Part shown: piece by piece, positions 47,901 to 56,900 of the stretch
How the letters are laid out: each line of letters begins with the position of its first letter
Position numbering within the stretch: position 1 is the stretch's first letter
Assembly (NCBI GenBank): GCA_005406025.1
Contig: BGZK01000736.1
Span: forward strand, 234,881-298,880
From: Eumeta japonica
Taxonomy: Eukaryota; Arthropoda; Insecta; Lepidoptera; Psychidae
Length of the DNA stretch: 64,000 nt
Direction: 5' to 3'
Made by a program: the position numbers and the translations under genes
The notes under the pieces: generated by a model
Told to the model about the DNA's origin: nothing
The model's database searches: none
What the model saw: the letters and a program-made list of their open reading frames with translations, nothing else

Positions 47901-50900
47901 ATAGATAAATTCTTTAAAAAATAAAAAATCACATAACCTGAGCGCGGGGCAGAATTCGAGTTCGTCACGCGCCCGAGCACGTTGCGCTTAGCGCGGTCAC
48001 CCGGTGCATGTAGTGTGTTTTTTTTTTCATTTTTTAATTATTCATATACACTATCATATAAATTTTTGGTGTTCTTGTGTGTCTATTTAACTACTTTTTT
48101 ATATTATTTTTGGTTGACTTGGTCAAAACCTTTATATTTTCAAATTCTGTACGTAGACAAATAAAACATTTAATTACCGTGTAAAAAGGACTATTATACC
48201 TTGACTTCATAATTTTGAATCTATAAATTATTCTATGCCTAGATCTACCTTCATAGTTATTATATTTCTGGGTACATACTTTGAAATAATACATTAAACT
48301 ATCTAGTACAAACTGTTGTTTAACATTCAAAGCACTTCTTTGATATACTTCTATTTTTTGAGTATTCTTTTCTGCATTGCAAAAAAAGTGGTTTGATAGT
48401 GACTTTGAAGGCACCACCCCAAGCAATTATGCCATAGTTAATAATATTTTCAAACAATGTGTGGTACAATATTTTAAAGGTTTTACATTCCATAAAGTAT
48501 CCAAATTTATGCACTATAAATTGAAAGTGTTGACTTTTTTTAAAAATTCCTTAATGTGTATATCATACTTTAAGGAATAATCAATATGAACATCAAGGTA
48601 TTTTCAATTATACACTATTGTAATCATTTTCTATCCTTACTTTAATATTCATGGGCCCAGTATCACTATAACAGTGGTTGTGTCTATATTATTTATAGGC
48701 ACATTTTCAATGATAAATTTTTGTTATAATTACTTTGGCAAAGTTGTTCTAAAAAGGGAGAGATTATGAATATTTGTAAAAAAATGCATGATCAATTCTA
48801 TCCTGTGTAATATTTTTTGCACCAGAAAGAAACAAATCTCCCCATAGCAAATCTGGTATTTTCTTTTAAGATTAATTGATTAAGTAAAAAAATATAAACA
48901 TTAGAATAATATATACTTTTTTCATAAAAAAAGATAAATATTAGAGTAATATTGTTGTATTTTTTTATATTGTCTATGTATTGTACACACATGTAATATT
49001 TGAGGTATAATACTTTAGTGGTTTTATCATGAAAAAAAAAAGTAAACATACTAATGCTTCACTCTTATATTATTGCATATATTTTGGCCAAAGGTACACA
49101 AATCTATGTGTGAAATTTTAGGTTGATAGATTCAATAAATTTAGTATTGAAAAAAATAAACAATAGTCAATTAGTTTTTATAAATAATTTATGTTTTGAC
49201 AAGAAATACACCCATGAGCAAAATTTCTTCTTGATTTGAGTTTTTGGAGGGGGTAGTCATACTTATGATGGTTTTTCATTTATATTTTATAGTTATCAGA
49301 AAATTAAATGTTTCATAATTGTCTTTTAAAATCCATGTAAAATTTGGGATTACCCAATTTTTACTACAAAAAACGCATAAAAAAATGACGTATTAACATA
49401 TTTCTATTTTTTTATACAATACCTACCACTATTATGTAGTACTAACCAATAAAATCATTTGTATCAAAGTCTCCATTAAATATTTCTGGATTTGTGGCTA
49501 TAGCGCCTTTGGTCTTTTTCCTTTTCTTCTTGGTAGGAGCAACTTCACCATCTTGAGGACCATCTTCCTGGGCACCTTCCTCATCATCTTTTTTACCTCG
49601 TTTTGTCTATAGAAATAAAGAATTATTCAACTTATTTCCATGTTACATTGATTACAAAATATTATTAACAAACATTGTTGGATGTTAATGTGTTATAATT
49701 ATGCATTTGATTTTAAGAAATTAGAAAATTTAAATTCAGACATTCTATAAAATATAAATATGTAGAGTACTACAAAAAAATAGGAATTAAAAATCTAATC
49801 TACTACTGATTAATTGGTTCCAAACTTTATATTTCATTATTTACTAAATATCTTTTCCAGTCTCTGGAATTTTTTTTATTAAATATGTATCATTCAAGTT
49901 TATCATATTTAAGCAAAATGTTATACTCAAAATTCAAATTTAGTGCCTTAGTTATGAAATTCTTTTCAATTTTAGAGTACAAGCATTCTGATCTAGTCAG
50001 CTGGCTTTTGTTTTTGTTGTTGTATCAATGTGGAAAATCTTAATAAAAATACGCTGGCTTTTAAATAATTTGAGTATTAGAAAAACTATTTGGACTTAAG
50101 AGTAAATTATAATCAAAATCAGGTACAAATGTTTTAAATTTCATAATCATTTTTCAATGTCGTAAACAGAAATATTTGTTTACCAAAAGACTCAATTTTC
50201 GAAGACTGAGAATTCATTTATACAATTTTTCTTTAAAGTGTCACACATCTTAATAATTACAGCTAGTATAAATTCAGTTTATCAAATCAAAGGTTAAAAA
50301 ATGAAAACTTCTGAAAAAGTCTGTGACATACAACCTCGAAAAGACAACACTAGCTCTGTAATGGTATAAAAGCCGCTTTGCAGGAGTATGCTGATTGTCA
50401 GTGAGTTAAGTAGAGGGCTACCTAAAATGGATTGAGGTAATATAAATTTCTTAACTGAATTAAGTTTTTGGTAGTTTGTGGCACGATAGATAAGAAATAG
50501 AAATTACCAGTAAGCAGTTGAGGTTTATGGTTATTGATTAGGATTACAAATCGGTGATATGAGATATTCTATTTTCTCCCAAATTTTTCATTCACTCAAA
50601 TATTCAGTTATTCCAATTTTGAGACATCTAACAACACAATATACTTTTAATCAGAAGTTTGGTATTTATGAAAGCTAATAAAAATGTTAATTAAATTCTA
50701 TGCTTACCATATCTGGGTAAACATTTTGCAGTAAAAGAAAATGAACACATAAACTAAACTTTTAAGGAATTTTGAGTTTTTTAATTTTTTAAATATCAAA
50801 AGAAATACTTGTTTTATTTGCCAGTTTCAGTTTTGATAACAATGATGTCAATTAAGATCTATGTTATCTTACTCACAAAAATATAAACAACTGTACATTA

Positions 50901-53900
50901 AAATTTGTTGTTTATTGTCATACATGTTCATTTTTTTCCTTCTTAAGTCATAATTAAGAGTCAACATTTTATATTCGACCTGCGCCGCTTTACTAAGTCC
51001 ACCAGCCATCTTGAGCACATCATAGTGCACAGCATCTACCCTGAAGGAGTAAATCCTGGCAGAGGCATCGACAACTGTAGAAGCAGTTTGCAGGTTTTCC
51101 ATGCGAGCATCGTGTCGTCTTAACATAGAAGTCATAAAGTCAATCAATTGAAGGTTCCAGGCATTGTCCTTGTTAATTTTCTGAAATAAATTTATTATGT
51201 GGCTTATGTTATCAAACTATATAAAAATGTTGTAACAATTTTACAATTGAATTATTTAAAAAAGACTAAGAAATGAAAACAAGGTAGACTATAAAAATAT
51301 ACATCACTCAAACATAATTTAAATAAGTAACTTGTTTCTTAATATATGTTACAAATAACATATATTAAGAAACAATAGTTACTTATTTAAAATAAATTCT
51401 CATCTTTAATTTATGTCAAAACATAAATTAAAGATGAGAATTTTTTTACAGTCGCTTGTTTTTTAGGGTTTTGAATCCAATAAGACTCTATTATTAAGGC
51501 TTTGTTATCCATTCCCCCATTAATTCATATCAATTTTCGCAGTGTATATTATTATGGCTGCACAATTAATAAAATAAAGTTAAAAAATAAAGGACATTCT
51601 CATACACATACGTCTGAATCTGCATTTTTTGTTCAGTCGTAACTTTTGTTTCTATTATTAGGATTTTATACCCAAAGGATGTCAAATAAGACCCTATTAC
51701 TCTATTGTCTGTCCATTTGTGTGTGTCTGTATGTTATTCTGTTTGTCTGTCAGGAGGTTGTATCTCATGTATCGTAATATGTAGACAGTTAAAGTTTTCA
51801 GTGTTCTATTGCTGCTCTAACAAATAGTGAAAATCAAATTAATTTAAAAATTAAAGGGGGCCCCCATACAAGAATTTTGTTTTGGCATTTGTTGCTCGAT
51901 TTTAATAACGGTAATGAGTAAATGCTTAAGATATTCACATAGTGTGTATTACAATAGTCGCTATATAAACACATAATAAAAGTAAAATAAAATAAAAAAT
52001 TAAAGGAAGTTCTTCCACAAGAAACATGTTTTTTGGTGTTTTTTCTTCAATCATAATATTTGCTTTTGGTTTTGCTATTTTTAAAAAGTAAGTGGTGTCC
52101 AATATTGTAATGGTAGTATGGAAGCCCCTGTGTGTAAATCCAACTCGCTTTTGGCCAATTTTTTTATTAACTAATTAAAAAATATATTTAGTGTTAAATA
52201 TTGTTTGTTGTTATGGAACCCTTTGTCCTGAAGAGTTTGATATTGACCACAAGAGTTTTAAACCATTTATAAAAAGTTGCATACAGAAAGAAGCTCAATA
52301 ATTAAGTCCATTGAAAGAAATCTAATTAATTGTGTACTTATTTGCGATTCTCTATTGAAAAGTAATGGAATTGAACCATTTTTGAAGAGATTGATCACTG
52401 GTGATAAAAAATAGATTATCTATGACAAGAATATGCGAAAAAAATCATGGTCAAAAGGCAAGAAAGCTCCAGATTATTGTGAAACCTGGATTAACTTGCA
52501 ATAAGTTGATGCTGTGTAGCATTATTCATTATGAGCTTTTACTGTCGGTTAAAACCATTTCGGGTCTCTACTGTAAACACCTCATGAAATTCAGGCAAGA
52601 AGTAGAGAATAAACAGCTGGAATCAATCAACAGAAAGATTGTGGTTATTCACCCTGATAATGCCAGACCACACACGTCATTAGCCACTCAGCAAATATTG
52701 AGAAGGTATGGTTGAAAAGTGTTAACGTATCCACCATATAGCCCTGACCTTGCATCCTCGGATTTTCACCTGTTTCTCTTCAGAATTCTTTAGGTAGTGT
52801 TAGGTTAACATCAAGAGAGGACTGTCAAAACTATGTCGCAGTTTTTTGATCGAGAATTCCAAATTTTCTATAGCAATGGGATTATATCACTACTTACAAA
52901 ATGACAACAAGGTGTTGAACAAAATGGCATATACATTCTGTAATTAAATGTTAATAAAATAAGATGAAAAATTATCTTGAATTTGTAAATAAAATAAAAA
53001 AAAAAAATCCCAACTTTATAATAGAATTTTTATACTATTACGTTTTATTAGGAATTTAGCTGAATCAAGTTTCATACCAAATTTTTTTTAATGTAATAAA
53101 ACATAGTGTTTAGTTGCCACCATAATTCAAGTTTAAACAATATCACAATTCGCTTCTCTAGATTATGTGACTTTTTATTAGCCTATGTCAATCTCGTACA
53201 TGTAACATTCTTAGATTTCTTATTGGAGACATTACATTTTTAGCGGTTGTAGAAAGAGAAATAATTTGGAAGTTGTTTGGCCTGCTGAGTTTATATTTTC
53301 ACAATGAATCAGACAATTTTATAAAAGAATAATTAAAAAATGCTACCCAAAATTGTTAATAAAACTTATGAATTTCCACAGTGAATTTCAACAGTTTTAT
53401 GTGACTGCAAAAAATATACCTCTAACACTGTATATTTAAAATAAAATATAGTAGATAATATATAATCATTTTGTGTGAGCATTTTGATAATGATATATAA
53501 TCACATTATATTAAATAAAATATAAAAATACAGATATATTTACATTTTCAGCATACAGTTTAAGGCAACCTTGGAAATGCTCCTTCTGTGGGGAACCAGA
53601 CATACTATCTTGATGAGAGCGTTGTGGAGATGAAGGCAAAGGTGTTGACGTTGCCATTGCCTTTTCTGAAGCCACCAACAATGATCTTTCAGCGTCATCA
53701 TCATTTCGCTCCTGAAATATTGATTATAATATATTACCATCATTATTATAGATTACATCAGTGTAGGACAGTTTTATAGAAGTAGCATCATACTATTGCT
53801 ATAAAACTGAAAATATATTTCTACGAGGGTCACCCAAAAATTATTGAGATGCAGAAAAACTATGTAAGCATGACATTTGCATATGTGCAAAGTAGTGTCT

Positions 53901-56900
53901 TTCGACATTAATACACTTCTGCAGATCAATTTTCCACAAACACAAGGCATTGCGCCAGTCGTTTATAGAAACAGAGTTAAAATAAACAGTACTAGTGGAG
54001 TTTATCTTTTTTTATGACGTAAAAAGCAAACACACAATTTATTTTATTAAAAAAAAAATTGCTCATTGTGAAACACGCTGAGAAGGTGAATGCTCTAAGA
54101 CTTCGATGTGCATCCTTTAATAAGTTGACAGTGGGCATAGCGCTATGAGAAGATACATTGTCGTAGTGAAGCATTAAACCTCTAATTCTAAGAGTCTGGA
54201 GAACTTCTGGCAAGCAGTGTTGTATTAAGCGGCTCTGACAGTCTTCTGTTCTTTTAATAGCTTTGACCGAGCCTATACTTCTGAAAAACATGGCATACAT
54301 AACTTTTTCCATTGTACATATCTTTTCATAATGATTGGCAATGAATCATCTTCATGAAACCATACTTTACTCTAAAAGGAATGTATGTTTCATCGCATGT
54401 TACAATTTTAGATATAACACAATAACCGCCTTTATTCTATAACTTTAATGTCTGTCAGCTGATCTTTACATACTTGGCTTTTTGGTGATATGTAAGATGA
54501 TGTTAAACCTAATGAGAAATAATTTTTTTCATTTTTAATTCATCATGAAAGATCGTATACACCACTGCGGATCCAATTCCAAGAGTATTCTGAATTATGT
54601 GGTAAGTGCATTGATTGTCACCTTTTATCATTTTATGAACACGGGTGACATTATTTAAATAAATTGCATGTTTTACAGAAAAACACTTTACGACCCTTAT
54701 GTTTAAAACGTGAGAACTTAATACTGCACATGCTTTTGTAGTGAAGCAGACTTACAAAAATGCATAATCATGACCATGGGATAAGTGGCATTTGACAGTA
54801 TCTCAATAATTCCAAATCAATCTCCATATACTTTACAAGCATTTGAAAATCTTTACAGATTATTATGACATTAATGACCAAGCTAAGGAAACATATTAAA
54901 CAGTGGATTGGAATCCAAATCAATATCTCATTCTAATTTCCCTTTTGAATTTTTTTCCATTCGCAATTGTGATTCTATTTTAATTTCGTACATCCTGAGT
55001 TCATCTCCACATTTATTTGTATAAAAAACATTAAATTTCGATTATAACGACGGTAGAGAGACCACTTAATGTTGTAGCTATATCCGGAGGTCTCTATATC
55101 CGAAATAATAAAGTCATGTACATATTTACTTATCATTTATTTATGTTATACACGGGTGTTATTGAAAAAATGTGTTGTAGTGCTCTGATTAAGTTTAGTT
55201 TTTTGTGCACGCTGTAAGGTGTATTCCATTTTTATAATTCCTTCTACATCTAAATTATTTTGGCCTTCACCAAATAAACAGTACTTTTTGAGCATTGTTA
55301 TAGCATATAATGCATCTCTAGTTGTTGGAATCTCATTTAGATTGCAATTTTCTTCCTTGTCTTCATCCTCCTTTTCTTGTGTTTGAAGCACAGACTCAAT
55401 AATTTCATTATTAGTCAAGTTATCAGTAGTGACAACTTGATCGTCAACATTCACATAAGTTTCCGAATTCGTAACTGTTGCTTCAACTGATGATAATCTC
55501 GCCAATGGCAAATTTCCCCAATTCATCATCAGAATCATCATCAGTTGTATTTAAAGTCGAAAATTTACAAAACCCAGCATGTGAAAAACATTTTTTAATT
55601 GTATCGGGTGTAATAGTCCAGCAGCCACCAACTATTTTTTTAAGTGATTAATAACAGGCTGAATCTTCGTGAGTTCGTTCGGTTCGACGAGACGCCCAAG
55701 TTTTTCCTCTGTGCAAATTCTCAAAGAGGTAGGTAATGAAGTGCGCAGGTGTAAAACATGTCGATTTGGTAGGGTGTCGAAATTGTCTGACTAAAAGTAA
55801 TTTTTTTAAGATAATATGATTCATTCTTAACATGTGCAAAAACTGCTAAGATATAAATAATTTATTGGACAGTCCTCAAGATTGTTCAAGCAAACTATAA
55901 ACCTAATAATTAATGAAAAATAATTCATAATTAACTAATGGTTTTTAATTTCTTCAATACTTAAAGAAAATCAGTTATTCAAACATTATTAACAATTTAT
56001 TTTCACCAGATGAAAAACAAAAAAATTTGCTCCCTCGAGGGATCGGAACACTGTACCTCTGAGGTGAGAGCAGAGTACTGCCGCAACCTGCTACAATCAT
56101 ACTCGGTCAAGAACTGGTGGAAAATGGTACATGCTTATCTGGGTTACTTGATATACACCTCAGTTTTACTGAGTAGATAATTGTGTTTGGGATTCTTTTT
56201 CAATGTCTAACGACAATGTGATTTACTCAGGACTGTTTACGAATTTAACTCTGGATTGAAATGTAAAGTAAAATATGTGGACAAAATATATCAATTCCTG
56301 GAAATACATACCACTTTTGGTGTAGGATAGTGGTAAAATTGTGTTCTACACTTTATTCCCGATAGGACAAAATCATATCTAGGTCGTTATTAATGAAAAA
56401 AGTGTTACCGTAAAATCGACAACTTCCAAGCTTAGGACTAGGAAAACATACCACTACATTTGTAGGACTTTGTGGCCATTCAATTTACAAATATTTACTA
56501 AGCTGCATACAAAAAATCAGCTGGTTGTTAATAATTTTTATGACCTCGTTATTTAGACATATTCGGCATGGAGGCCGCTCCAACTCAAACCATCGATTTT
56601 GTACGACAATTGTTTTTCTGAGTTTATTATGATATTATCTTAAAATTTCAATAAAAAATTTACTGTTAGACTATTTCGACACCCTACCAAATCGAAATGT
56701 TTTACACCTTCGCACTTCATTACCTAACTCTTTGAGAATTTGCACAGAGGAAAAAGTTGGACGTCTCTTCGAACCGAACGAACTCATAAAGATTCAGTCT
56801 GTTATTAATCACTTAAAAAACAGTTGGTGGCTGCTGGACTATAACTTGTGCCCATGCTGTTGTTATCATTTCAATTGCATCCAGAAAATTGATGGCAAAT

